Source of the DNA: DATLLN01 sp963720885
Lineage (GTDB): Bacteria > Actinomycetota > Thermoleophilia > Gaiellales > JAICJC01
DNA length: 64,000 bases
Assembly: GCA_963720885.1 (NCBI GenBank)
Contig: CAVRGW010000005.1
Coordinates: 1,054,001-1,118,000, forward strand
Direction: 5' to 3'
Positions 35,156 to 47,719 of this stretch are shown in pieces. The notes below the pieces were generated by a model, which did no database searches, was not told the DNA's origin, and worked only from the letters and a program-made list of their open reading frames with translations. How positions within the stretch are numbered: position 1 is the stretch's first letter; every line of letters begins with the position of its first letter. The translations under genes were made by a program, and so were the position numbers.

Positions 35156-35371
35156 CTAGACAGGCGCGGAGTCGGACCGCCGCCGGTCGTGCTCCCAGCA
35201 CGGCGCGCCCTCGAACGCCTCGAGGCCGGCGATCGGCTCGGGGCCGCGCTCGTCGTGCGCGTGCCGGCCGCCGCGCCGCAGCCGCTGAGCACCCACCGCC
35301 AGCGCACCGCCGACCACGCTGCCGACCACGAACGAGCGCAGCGCGCGCCGTCTGCTCGGCCGCTCGTTCAC
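35156..35371 (-). CDS. Small single-helix membrane protein
   Basis: A 71-residue protein. It starts GTG at 35371, overlapping the stop of the zinc-finger membrane gene by 4 bp. RRRALRSFVVGSVVGGALAVGAQRLRR forms a short basic-flanked helix (about 9-26), followed by a charged tail with RHAHDERGPEPIAG and APCWEHDRR. No family is recognised. The overlap and codon use suggest a real gene cotranscribed with its upstream neighbour. A twin-Arg-like start is probably coincidental. Confidence 0.55.
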   Translation of the reverse strand: MNERPSRRRALRSFVVGSVVGGALAVGAQRLRRGGRHAHDERGPEPIAGLEAFEGAPCWEHDRRRSDSAPV

Positions 35372-35889
35372 GTGACCTCGCGGTAGGCGGCGAAGCCGGC
35401 GATCAGCACGCCCAGCACCTGCACCCCGGCCCGCAGCCCGAGTCCGCTGTCGATCGAGATGACGACCCCCGGGACGACGTACGCCCACACCGCTCCGCCG
35501 ACGGCGATCCAGGCCACGGTCTGCGAGCGGTACCGCCCGCTGGCCCAGAGTACGGCGCGCCCGACCAGCAGCCCGACGACGAAGGCGATGATGAAGCTGA
35601 AGAACCCCAGCCCGGTCGTCCCGCCCGCGGCCAGCAGCAGCCCGAACAGCGTGCCCACGCCGAACGACACGAGCACCGACCGGACGGCGCGGTCGGGCCG
35701 CAGCGTGGCGCGCGCGGAGCGCGGCAGGCGAGCGCAGTCCCGGCACTTGATGCCGACCGCCGACTGCACCATGCAGTCCGGGCAGATCGGCTTCCCGCAG
35801 TCCGAGCACCGCACCGCGGTCTCGACCCTGGGGTGGTTCGCGCACGGAACGGGCCCGCTGGAGATCTCGGTGCCTGCGGCCCCCGACAC
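35368..35889 (-). CDS. B-box-type zinc finger membrane protein
   Basis: A 173-residue protein. Residues about 14-50 (CANHPRVETAVRCSDCGKPICP, then DCMVQSAVGIKCRDCA) form a zinc-binding B-box-like segment often found before rhomboid or Yip1 domains. Then four membrane helices follow, with no rhomboid Ser-His pair. GTG at 35889 is chosen because TACACT (35897-35902) lies 7 nt upstream. Role unknown; probably membrane-associated, with the zinc finger in the cytosol. Confidence 0.72.
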   Translation of the reverse strand: MSGAAGTEISSGPVPCANHPRVETAVRCSDCGKPICPDCMVQSAVGIKCRDCARLPRSARATLRPDRAVRSVLVSFGVGTLFGLLLAAGGTTGLGFFSFIIAFVVGLLVGRAVLWASGRYRSQTVAWIAVGGAVWAYVVPGVVISIDSGLGLRAGVQVLGVLIAGFAAYREVT

Positions 35890-35941
35890 GCGGCCGAGTG
35901 TAGCATCGGCGGATGGCCGTCCCGTCGCGTCCCGGTCGCCC

Positions 35942-36868
35942 ATGACCCGCGGCTTCTCGGGCCTGCTGAGGCTGGCGCCGGAAGTCGAGCAGGCACTGAT
36001 CCGCGGCCAGGGCGTGGTCGCGCTGGAGACCTCGCTGGTCGCCCACGGGCTCCCCCAGCCGCACGGCGTCGAGACCGCGCTGCGCAGCGAACAGCGCGTG
36101 CGCGAAGCGGGGTCCGTGCCCGCGACCGTGGCGATGATCGACGGCGCCGTCAGGGTCGGTATCACCGAGGACGAGCTGCACGCGCTGGCCGAGGCCGGGC
36201 CGGAGGTGCGCAAGGTCGGCCCTCGCGATCTGGCGCCTGCCGTGGTCTCCCGCGGGCTGGGCGCGACGACGGTCGGCGGCACGCTGGCCGTCTGCCGGAT
36301 CGCCGGCATCCACTTCATGGCGACAGGCGGGATCGGCGGCGTCCACCGCGGCTTCGCCGACTCGCTCGACGTGTCGGCCGACCTCTACGAGCTGGCAGTC
36401 GCCGCCGTCTGCGTTGTCTGTTCGGGCGCAAAGTCGCTGCTCGACGTTCCGGCCACGATCGAGGCGCTCGAGTCCTACGGCGTCCCACTGCTCGGCTACG
36501 GCACCGACACGTTCCCGCTCTTCTATCAGCGCGACAGCTCGCTGCCGGTGACCGACCGCGCCGACGACGTCGAGACGGTGGCCACGGTGGCCTCGACGCA
36601 CTGGGGGTTCGCGCGGACGACCGGCGTGCTGGTCGCCCAGGCGCCGGCCGAGCAGGTGGCGATGACCGAGGAGGAGCTGGAGCCGCTGATCTCGGACGCG
36701 CTCGAGGAGGCGGCCGTCGAGGGCATCGCCGGGATGGATCTGACGCCCTACGTGCTGAGCGTGCTGCACGAGCGGACGAACGGCCGCACGCTGATCGCCA
36801 ACCGGCGGCTCGTCGAGGACAACGCCGGACTGGCCGGCGAGATCGCCGCGGCGTACTACTCGGACTGA
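35942..36868 (+). CDS. psuG: Pseudouridine-5'-phosphate glycosidase
   Basis: A 308-residue PsuG: ALETSLVAHGLPQPHG at the N-terminus, VPATVAMIDG, VGPRDLAPAVVSRGLGATTVGGTL, ATGGIGGVHRG, and CSGAKSLLDVPATIEALES with the catalytic Lys. It cleaves or forms the C-C glycosidic bond between uracil and ribose-5-phosphate in pseudouridine salvage. The partner kinase psuK is not adjacent. ATG at 35942 gives MTRGFSGLLRLAPEV; no other start is in register nearby. The 3' end overlaps the convergent propeller gene by 13 bp. Confidence 0.94.
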   Translation: MTRGFSGLLRLAPEVEQALIRGQGVVALETSLVAHGLPQPHGVETALRSEQRVREAGSVPATVAMIDGAVRVGITEDELHALAEAGPEVRKVGPRDLAPAVVSRGLGATTVGGTLAVCRIAGIHFMATGGIGGVHRGFADSLDVSADLYELAVAAVCVVCSGAKSLLDVPATIEALESYGVPLLGYGTDTFPLFYQRDSSLPVTDRADDVETVATVASTHWGFARTTGVLVAQAPAEQVAMTEEELEPLISDALEEAAVEGIAGMDLTPYVLSVLHERTNGRTLIANRRLVEDNAGLAGEIAAAYYSD

Positions 36869-38154
36869 CCGCTGACCGGCGCGCCGCCCTCCGGGCGGAG
36901 CGCGTACAGCGTGGTGAACCCGGAGATGATCAGCCGGCCGGCGGCGACGATCGGGCCGTGGTACTCGCCGTCGTTGAAGTGCCAGCGGACGGCACCGGTC
37001 CGCGGATCGAGCGCGTACATGTTGCCCGGCCTGGCCTTCTCGCCCATGTCCGCGACGTACACCAGGTTCCCGATGATCGTCGCCGAGGACAGCGACCGGT
37101 ACGGCAGCTTGCGCGTCCACAGGCGCGCGCCGGTGCGCGCGTTCATCGCGCCGACGGTGCCGTCGTAGCTGGTCGAGTACACGACGCCGGAAGCGACGCC
37201 AGGCGAGCCGTACGCCCAGTCGGGGAACGTCGACGTCCATGCGACCTGCCCGGTGCTGGCGACGAACGAGTAGACCTTGCCGTCGGTGTTGCCGATGTAG
37301 ACACGGCCGTAGGCAACTGCCGGCGAGGAGTAGAAGTTGCCCGAGCGGAACCCGCCCGAGAGGCCGCTGGTATGCGTGTCCCAGAGCACCTTGCCGTCGC
37401 TGGCCCGAAGGCTGTACATCGTGCCGCCGTAGGCGCCGAAGAATACGCGTCCGCCGTCGACGGCCAGGCTGTCCTTGACCGCACCGGCCGCGCGGAACTG
37501 CCACATGACCTTGCCGGTCAGCGCGTTCAGGGCGCGCACAGTGCCGTCGTTGCATCCGGTGAAGACACGCCCGTCGACGACCACCATCGAGGACTCCACC
37601 TGGTCGGTCAGCTGACGGCGCCAGATCACGTGGCCGGTCTTCGCGTCGACGGCGTACACCGACCCGGGCCGGTCGAAGGTGCCGAAGTAGAGCTTGCCCT
37701 CCCAGATCGCGGGCTGGTCGGGGATCGAGCCGAACCGGCGCTTCCACAGCACCTTGCCGGTGAACACGTTGGACGCCACCAGCCAGCCGTCGTCGCGGCC
37801 CAGGTAGAGGACGCCCCGGTTGTAGGACGGCGGGAACTCGATCAGCGCATGCTGGTTGACCTTCCAGGCCACCCGATATGGCGGCTTGACCGCGTTCAGA
37901 TCGGTCGCGTTCCGGGTACGGGAGTCGACCCGTCCGTAGAGCGGCCAGGCCGGCCCGAACCGATCCTTCTTGGGCTCCGGCGGCTGGTCGGTGCTGGGCA
38001 GCGTCGGATCCGATGCAGTGAACGGCAGGGTGGCGCCGGCGTGCACGTCGCCAACCGGCTCGTGGACGATCCACCAGGCCACGCCGGCACCCGCGACGAC
38101 CAGGAGCGCGCACGCTGCGGCGCCGATGATCAGCAGGCGTCGGCGTCGGGACAT
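36856..38154 (-). CDS. Membrane-anchored PQQ-like beta-propeller protein
   Basis: A 432-residue protein: basic N-terminus, one helix (about 6-28, LLIIGAAACALLVVAGAGVAWWI), then 6-8 blades of the PQQ/BamB-like propeller. The repeating unit is A-x-[DN]-x-x-TGKVLW-x-[RF], seen as VFTGKVLWKRRF, AKTGHVIWRRQL, ALTGKVMWQFRA, ASDGKVLWDTHT, ASTGQVAWTSTF and PRTGAVRWHFN. Without PQQ-dehydrogenase residues, a scaffold or substrate-binding role outside the cell is likely. ATG at 38154 follows TACCAT by 8 nt. Divergent from an MFS carrier. Confidence 0.83.
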   Translation of the reverse strand: MSRRRRLLIIGAAACALLVVAGAGVAWWIVHEPVGDVHAGATLPFTASDPTLPSTDQPPEPKKDRFGPAWPLYGRVDSRTRNATDLNAVKPPYRVAWKVNQHALIEFPPSYNRGVLYLGRDDGWLVASNVFTGKVLWKRRFGSIPDQPAIWEGKLYFGTFDRPGSVYAVDAKTGHVIWRRQLTDQVESSMVVVDGRVFTGCNDGTVRALNALTGKVMWQFRAAGAVKDSLAVDGGRVFFGAYGGTMYSLRASDGKVLWDTHTSGLSGGFRSGNFYSSPAVAYGRVYIGNTDGKVYSFVASTGQVAWTSTFPDWAYGSPGVASGVVYSTSYDGTVGAMNARTGARLWTRKLPYRSLSSATIIGNLVYVADMGEKARPGNMYALDPRTGAVRWHFNDGEYHGPIVAAGRLIISGFTTLYALRPEGGAPVSGQSE

Positions 38155-38213
38155 GGGGCGTGATGGTAGCGAGAGGGGATTGGCGGACGCTGTCGGTCGA
38201 GTACCGTGGCGCC

Positions 38214-39431
38214 GTGGATCCATCGCGGCGCATCACGCTGGCCGTCGGCCTCTCGATGTTCGTCGACGCGGCCCTCTACCTGGCCGTCATTCCGCTGCTC
38301 CCGCACTACGTCGACCGCTTCGGTCTGAGCAGCCTGCAGGCCGGGGCCGTGGTCGCCGCGTACCCGGTCTCGGTGCCGATCGTGTCGATCGGCTGCATCG
38401 CCCTCGTGCCGCGAATCGGCGCGAAGCGGATCACCGTCTTCTCGGCCTCGCTGATGGCCGTCTCGACGCTGATCTTCGCGTGGGCGCCGAGCGCGCTGGT
38501 GCTGGTGCTCGCCCGGTTCGTGCAGGGCATCGCGTCCGGCTCGATCTGGACGGCCTCGATGGCCTGGGTCACGGACAACGCCCCGCAGGGCCGGCGCGGC
38601 CGCGAGTCCGGGATCGTGATGGGCATGCTCTCGGCCGGTTCGGTCGCCGGCCCGGCCGTCGGCGCACTCGCCAGCTGGGCCGGGCAGGGCGTGGCGTTCG
38701 GCAGCGTCGCGATCGTCAGCCTGTTCGGGCTGGCGTTGGCCGCGGCGGCACCGGCCGGACACACGGTCGCCCACCAGTCGGCCATCGGCGCGGCGCTGCG
38801 GCGGGTGTCCCGCGAGCGGGCGACCAGAGCCGCTCTGTCGCTGACGCTGGTCGATGTGCTGGTGTTCGGCACCGTCGACCTGCTGGTGCCGCTCAACCTG
38901 GGCGACCGCGGCACGGCGGTGGCGGCGATCGCCGCGGCGCTGGCCGTCGGGGCGGCGCTGGGCGCCGTCTTCGGCCCGGTCGGCGGGCGCATGGTCGACC
39001 GGTACGGCCCGGGGCCGGTGGGCGTCGCCGCGTCCGCTCTGATCATCCCGATCCCGCTGCTGCTCGCCTTCTCGCCGCCGACGCCGCTGCAGCTGGCCGT
39101 GCTGGTGATCGGCGGCCCGCTGTTCGCCACCGTCGGCGCGTCGATTTACCCCCTGTCCTCGATCGGCGCGGACAACGCCGGCGTCTCGCACGTCACCGCG
39201 ACCGGGCTGATGGGCGCGGTCTGGGCCGGCGGCTTCACCGTCGTCCCGGTGATCGCCGGGGCGCTGGCCCAGGCGACGTCGGCCCCGGTCGCCTACGGCA
39301 CGTCGCTCGCGCTGGCCGTGTTGCCGCTGCTGATCCTGCTGAGCACCGGCCGCGGCGTGCGGGCGCCCGCCGGGCCGGGCGTCGAGCTCAGCGCGAGCGG
39401 TCCTGCGGCGCGACGACCAGGCGCCCCGTGA
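38214..39431 (+). CDS. MFS transporter
   Basis: A 405-residue, 12-helix major facilitator. After helix 1 (ITLAVGLSMFVDAALYLAVIPLLP) comes helix 2 and the loop with RIGAKRI, and the later half has VGGRMVDRYGPGPV, the motif-A-like loops. Motif C-like GMLSAGSVAGPAVGAL near helix 5 hints at a drug:H+ antiporter type exporter. Substrate unknown. GTG at 38214 is preferred over ATG 38163 because TACCGT (38202-38207) lies 6 nt before it and the N-terminus then has normal length. The 3' end overlaps the convergent gene by 44 bp. Confidence 0.85.
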   Translation: MDPSRRITLAVGLSMFVDAALYLAVIPLLPHYVDRFGLSSLQAGAVVAAYPVSVPIVSIGCIALVPRIGAKRITVFSASLMAVSTLIFAWAPSALVLVLARFVQGIASGSIWTASMAWVTDNAPQGRRGRESGIVMGMLSAGSVAGPAVGALASWAGQGVAFGSVAIVSLFGLALAAAAPAGHTVAHQSAIGAALRRVSRERATRAALSLTLVDVLVFGTVDLLVPLNLGDRGTAVAAIAAALAVGAALGAVFGPVGGRMVDRYGPGPVGVAASALIIPIPLLLAFSPPTPLQLAVLVIGGPLFATVGASIYPLSSIGADNAGVSHVTATGLMGAVWAGGFTVVPVIAGALAQATSAPVAYGTSLALAVLPLLILLSTGRGVRAPAGPGVELSASGPAARRPGAP

Positions 39432-40076
39432 GATCGCCGTAGAGCGCGCGCACGAAGAGCGCGCAGAACGGCCAGATCACCGGCGCGGCCACGGCCAGGG
39501 TGATGAACGTCTGCGTCTTGCCGGACGAGAACGAGAGCGTCACCAGGGCGACCGAGATCCAGACCGGCAGCGAGAACACGATCGCCAGCAGCCACACGCC
39601 CCACACGCGGCTGAAGTTGCGCACCGCCAACGCCACACCGTGGGGGATCGCGCCCAGCACGCCGCGGTCTCCGGCGGCGACCGACGGCACGGCGAGCAGC
39701 AGCAGCGGCATCGCGATCAGCCCGAGGAACGGGAAGAGGACGACGGCCAGGACACCCGCGAGCAGACCGGTGAGCAGCCCCGAGCAGGACGTCGCCAGCC
39801 ACCGGGAACGGCCGGCCGGCGACGGCAGGCCGCGCAGCACGACGAAGCCCAGCAACAGGTAGAACGCGGCCGTGTAGGAGACCAGCGCGACGGCGAAGGC
39901 CCCGGCGGTGGAGGCGCCCGAGGCGTCGGCGACTGCGATCGGCAGCGTGCCGAGCACCAGCATCACCAGCGATGCGGCGACCAGGTCGGCCCAGGCCGAC
40001 CCGAACCGGTGGACGGCGGTGGCGAAGAGGTCGAGCAGGGGCGCCTGGGCGCGCCCCTGCTCTTCGACCTGCTCGC

Positions 40077-40080
<4 letters not shown>
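39388..40080 (-). CDS. Polytopic membrane protein of unknown function
   Basis: A 230-residue protein with six predicted helices arranged in pairs around DLVAASLVMLVLGTLPIAVA, LATSCSGLLTGLLAGVLAVV and LPVWISVALVTLSF. The topology resembles DUF975/glycerophosphoryl-diester-associated membrane proteins, but no motif settles it. GTG at 40080 overlaps the clpB stop by 4 bp, so it is the last gene of the heat-shock operon and may be stress-induced. Confidence 0.66.
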
Positions 40081-42571
<2,491 letters not shown>

Positions 42572-42590
<19 letters not shown>

Positions 42591-42988
42591 GGATCCTGTT
42601 TCGTTCGAAGTGTCGGGTGGTGCGGTGGGATGTAGGGCACGAGGTCGCGCCGGTAGCTTCGGTGGACGGTGTCGACGGCCCGCTTCTGCTCCAGCGCGGC
42701 CTGCACCAGCTGCGCCTGCAGATTGGCGACCGTCGCCTTCAGCTCGCGCACCTGCTTCTCCAGGCCGAGCACCAGCTCGGCGCCGGTCAGGTTGACGCCG
42801 TGCTCCGCCGTCAGCGCCGCGATCTGGCGGAGTTTCGCCAGATCGGCGTCCGAGTAGCGGCGAGTGCCGCCCGGAGTCCGGCGCGGCCGCACCAGGCCGC
42901 GCGCCTCGTAGACGCGCAGCGTCTGGGGGTGCATGCCGGCCAGCTCCGCGGCGACCGAGATCGTGTAGCGGGGGTGGTTGTCGGTCAC
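42572..42988 (-). CDS. hspR: MerR-family heat-shock regulator HspR
   Basis: A 138-residue MerR-type repressor: ISVAAELAGMHPQTLRVYEARGLVRPRRTPGGTRRYSD-like winged helix (ending GTRRYS), followed by a helix with LVLGLEKQVRELKATVANLQ and a basic tail. In Streptomyces and Mycobacterium HspR binds HAIR sites with DnaK as corepressor to control dnaK and clpB. Its position between dnaJ and clpB is the actinobacterial standard. GTG at 42988 overlaps dnaJ by 4 bp. A full HAIR site was not found before dnaK. Confidence 0.9.
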
Positions 42989-44109
42989 GCCCCGCCTCCG
43001 GTGAACAGCTTGTCGCGCGGGTCGCCGTGGCTGGCGCGCTGCAGCTCGTCGAGCTTCTCCAGCGTCTCCCGCTCCTGCTTGGACACCTTGGACGGCACGG
43101 CGATCCGCACGCGGACGAGCATGTCGCCGCTGCCCTCGCCCTTCAGCTTCGGCGCTCCCCGTCCCTTGACGCGCAGCAGCTTGCCGTCGGTCGTGCCGGC
43201 GGGCACCTTGACCGTCACCCGCTCGCCGTCCGGCGTCGGGATCTCGATGCTCGCGCCCATCGCCGCCTCGGCGAACGTCACGGGCACCTCGACGACCAGG
43301 TCCTCCCCGCGCCACTTGAACGTCGGGCTCTCGGTTACCTGGGTGACGACGTACAGATCGCCCGGCTCGCCGCCGCGCGGTGCAGCCTCGCCCTTGCCCT
43401 TGACCTTGATCCGGGTGCCGTTGCGCACCCCCGCCGGAATCCGCACGCGGTAGGTCTTGGTCGACCGCACGCGGCCGCTGCCGCCGCAGACGCCGCAGGG
43501 CGTCTCGATGATCGTGCCGGCGCCGCCGCACGTGCGGCAGGTGTTGGAGATCGAGAAGAAGCCCTGGCTCTCGGACGTCACGCCGCGGCCCTTGCAGTCC
43601 GGGCAGATCTTCGGCGAGGTGCCGGGCGCCGCGCCGGTGCCATGGCACGCGGTGCAGCCGACGGCCTTGACCACCGGAACCTTCAGCGTGACGCCGCGCA
43701 GCGCGTCCTCGAAGGACACACGCACCGCCACCTCGATGTCCGCGCCCCGCGGAGGCGGGGGCGGCGTGGCGCCGCCCCCGCGGCGGCCGCCGCCGCGGTT
43801 GAACAGCCCGCCGAACAGGTCTCCGAGGTCGAAGCCCTGGCCGTTGCCCATGTCGAAGCCCTCAAAGCCGCCGGGCGTCGGGCCCTGGCCCGGCCGGAAC
43901 GTCTGGCCGAACGTGTCGTACTGCTGCCGCTTCTCCTTGTCGGAGAGGGTGTCGTACGCCTCCTGGACCTGCTTGAACCGCTCCTCCGCCGCCGCGTCCC
44001 CCGCGTTGTGGTCGGGGTGGTACTGGCGGGCGAGCTTGCGGTACGCCTTCTTGATCTCGTCGTCCGACGCGCCCTTGGGCACGCCGAGCACCGCGTAGTG
44101 ATCAGCCAT
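42985..44109 (-). CDS. dnaJ: Chaperone protein DnaJ
   Basis: A 374-residue type I J-protein: J domain with HPD in RQYHPDHNAGD, Gly/Phe-rich linker (about 75-125), four zinc repeats CTACHGTG, CPDCKGRG, CRTCGGAG and CGVCGGSG, and the C-terminal substrate domains. It stimulates DnaK ATPase and delivers clients. ATG at 44109 overlaps grpE by 8 bp. Intact, unlike dnaK. Confidence 0.95.
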   Translation of the reverse strand: MADHYAVLGVPKGASDDEIKKAYRKLARQYHPDHNAGDAAAEERFKQVQEAYDTLSDKEKRQQYDTFGQTFRPGQGPTPGGFEGFDMGNGQGFDLGDLFGGLFNRGGGRRGGGATPPPPPRGADIEVAVRVSFEDALRGVTLKVPVVKAVGCTACHGTGAAPGTSPKICPDCKGRGVTSESQGFFSISNTCRTCGGAGTIIETPCGVCGGSGRVRSTKTYRVRIPAGVRNGTRIKVKGKGEAAPRGGEPGDLYVVTQVTESPTFKWRGEDLVVEVPVTFAEAAMGASIEIPTPDGERVTVKVPAGTTDGKLLRVKGRGAPKLKGEGSGDMLVRVRIAVPSKVSKQERETLEKLDELQRASHGDPRDKLFTGGGA

Positions 44110-44640
44110 CGCTCTGGGTCTCCGCCTCGTCCGGCCGGCCGCTCGACACGACCACACGGGCCGGCCGGACGACGTGGTCGCCCAGCCGGTAACCGCGCTG
44201 CCAGACCGCGGCGATGACGCCGTCGGGATGCTCCGATGGCTCGTGCGACAGCGCCTCGTGCACGTGCGGGTCGAACACGTCGCCCGGCGCCGCCTCGATC
44301 TCGGCGAGGCCGCGCCGCTCGAGCACGTCGGTCAGCTGCTGGCGGACGAGCTGGACGCCCTCCGCCACCTTGGCCTCCTCGTGATGCTCCGACGCGTCCA
44401 GCGCGCGCTCGAGGTTGTCGAGCACCGGCAGGAGCTCCTGGACCACCGACTCGGTGGCGTGGGCCGCCTGCCGCTGGGCGTCGCGGGCGACGCGCTTGCG
44501 GTAGTTGTCGAAGTCGGCCGCGACGCGGCGCAGGTCGGAGAGGTACTCCTCCGCCTTGCGCCGCGCCTCGGCGAGCTCAGTCTCGACGTCGTCAGCGCGG
44601 AGATCCGCCTCCGTCGCCACATCGGGCCGTTCCGCGTCGC

Positions 44641-44644
<4 letters not shown>
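44102..44644 (-). CDS. grpE: Nucleotide exchange factor GrpE
   Basis: A 180-residue GrpE. A long N-terminal coiled coil (about 20-70, with YLSDLRRVAADFDNYRKR) dimerises, followed by LLPVLDNLERAL and the C-terminal beta-wing with FDPHVHEALSHEPSEHPDG. It releases ADP from DnaK. GTG at 44644 overlaps the dnaK stop by 4 bp. Confidence 0.94.
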
Positions 44645-46556
<1,912 letters not shown>

Positions 46557-46594
46557 CGAAGGGGTTCCTCCTCATAGGTGCAGATCACGTGCAT

Positions 46595-46623
46595 AAAATC
46601 TCAGTCGAGTTATATCAGATTTT
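46595..46623. promoter_or_regulatory. AAAATCT-N15-AGATTTT dyad between dnaK and the HAD gene
   Basis: A perfect 7-bp inverted repeat (46595-46601 and 46617-46623) in the most A/T-rich stretch of the intergenic region. On the reverse strand the spacer contains TATAAC, a good -10 for the dnaK operon. The site could bind a heat-shock regulator or simply be the promoter. A single CTTGAG, half of the HspR HAIR consensus, lies at 46638-46643 without its partner. Confidence 0.45.
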
Positions 46624-46626
46624 CTA

Positions 46627-47361
46627 TTGGAGTACCACTTGAGACGGCCGCAGGTCATCCTGCTCGACCTGGACGACACGATCCTGGACGACAGCGGCGG
46701 TGCTGAGCCCGCCTGGCGGGCCGTGTGCGCAGAGGCCGCGGAGGAGGTCGGCGACGCCGACCCGGACGTCCTGTTCGCGGCCGTCGACGAGGTGCGCACC
46801 TGGTTCTGGGGCGATGCGGAGCGCCATCGCACCGGCCGCGCCGACCTGCACGGCGCCAGCCGGTCGATCATCGAGGAGGCGCTGCAGCGCTCGGGCGTCG
46901 ATGCGCAGGACGGGCTCGCCGACCGGCTGGCCGGCCGCTACCGCGCGCTGCGCGACGAGTCGATCACCGCGCTCCCCGGCGCGCTGGAAACGCTCGACGA
47001 GCTGCGGGCGGCCGGGTTCCGGCTGGGTCTGATCACCAACGGCGCGGCCGACGTCCAGCGGGCCAAGATCGAGCGCTTCGACCTGGCGCGGCACTTCGAC
47101 TACATCGGGATCGAGGGGGAACGCGGCTTCGGCAAGCCCGACCCGCGCGCCTACCGGGCGGCGCTCGACGCGCTCGGCTGCCGGCCGGAGGACGCCTGGA
47201 TGGCCGGCGACCGGCTGGACTGGGACGTCCTGGCGCCGATGGAGGCAGGCATCGCCGGTGTGTGGGTGAACCCGGCCGACCTGCCGGCGGACGGCGCGGA
47301 GGCCGGCTACCGGATCGTGCGGACGATCGCCGAGCTGGTCGACGGCATCAGCCAGACATGA
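46627..47361 (+). CDS. HAD-superfamily hydrolase
   Basis: A 244-residue HAD phosphatase. Motif I ILLDLDDTILDD, motif II LITNGA, a Lys in FGKPDP, and motif IV MAGDRLDWDV are all visible, with a helical C1 cap after WFWGDAERHR. It belongs to the YjjG/HAD-IA type of nucleotide or sugar phosphatases; the substrate is unknown. No ATG or GTG fits; TTG at 46627 or 46639 (giving LRRPQVILLD) is used, the latter matching family length. Divergent from dnaK over 70 bp. Confidence 0.83.
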   Translation: MEYHLRRPQVILLDLDDTILDDSGGAEPAWRAVCAEAAEEVGDADPDVLFAAVDEVRTWFWGDAERHRTGRADLHGASRSIIEEALQRSGVDAQDGLADRLAGRYRALRDESITALPGALETLDELRAAGFRLGLITNGAADVQRAKIERFDLARHFDYIGIEGERGFGKPDPRAYRAALDALGCRPEDAWMAGDRLDWDVLAPMEAGIAGVWVNPADLPADGAEAGYRIVRTIAELVDGISQT

Positions 47362-47485
47362 CCTCCTCGTAGCGCGGGCGCAGCTCTGGGCGAGCTCCTC
47401 CGGCGGCGGCTCGAGCTCGGCCGCGGCGACCGAGCCAGACCGCCAGCTCGGCCGGGATGCGCGGTCGACGCGCGCGACCCGTCAC
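47348..47485 (-). CDS. Possible small gene, apparently frameshifted
   Basis: From GTG at 47485 the reverse strand reads TGRARRPRIPAELAVWLGRRG. Removing one base in each of two places downstream gives a smooth continuation ELEPPPEELAELRPRYEEVM with codon use like its neighbours, and ends at TGA 47348-47350. About 46 residues. It overlaps the end of the HAD gene by 14 bp. No family is recognised and the repair is my construction, so this may be chance. Confidence 0.25.
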   Translation of the reverse strand: MTGRARRPRIPAELAVWLGRRGRARAAAGGARPELRPRYEEVMSG

Positions 47486-47522
47486 GAAACGCGCGCGGAT
47501 CACCAACGTCGGCACGTTTACT

Positions 47523-47585
47523 CCGGTACCGACTCCGGCACCGACCCGGAGTCGGTACCGGTGTCCGCGCCGGAGTCCGGCGCGG
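47523..47585. repeat. Two adjacent strong hairpins
   Basis: Arms CCGGTACCGACTCCGG (47523-47538) and its perfect reverse complement (47546-47561) with a 7-nt loop, then CCGCGCCGGA (47565-47574) and TCCGGCGCGG (47576-47585) around a single G. Both are perfect. They lie in the 174-bp gap between the small frame and nth, which has no other feature. Stems this long without mismatches suggest selection or recent duplication. There is no T-run. Confidence 0.8.
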
Positions 47586-47659
47586 GGTCGCAAGCCGGCG
47601 CCCGTCACGAAATCGTCGAGCGACGCGCAAGAGCGCAACGATCCGCATGCGGCGGGCGT

Positions 47660-47719
47660 TTACCCTGGCACTGTGCCCGGCACCGAGCCCGGCACGGCGC
47701 CCGGCACGGCGCCCGGCAC
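47660..47719 (-). repeat. 12-bp tandem repeat array, 5 units, forming the nth C-terminus
   Basis: Read on the reverse strand from 47719: GTGCCGGGCGCC, GTGCCGGGCGCC, GTGCCGGGCTCG, GTGCCGGGCACA, GTGCCAGGGTAA. The last unit ends in the TAA stop of nth. Its last two units share 21 bp (GTGCCGGGCACA plus GTGCCAGGG) with those of the array at 2700-2795. In nth the array encodes five Val-Pro-Gly-x repeats. Confidence 0.92.
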
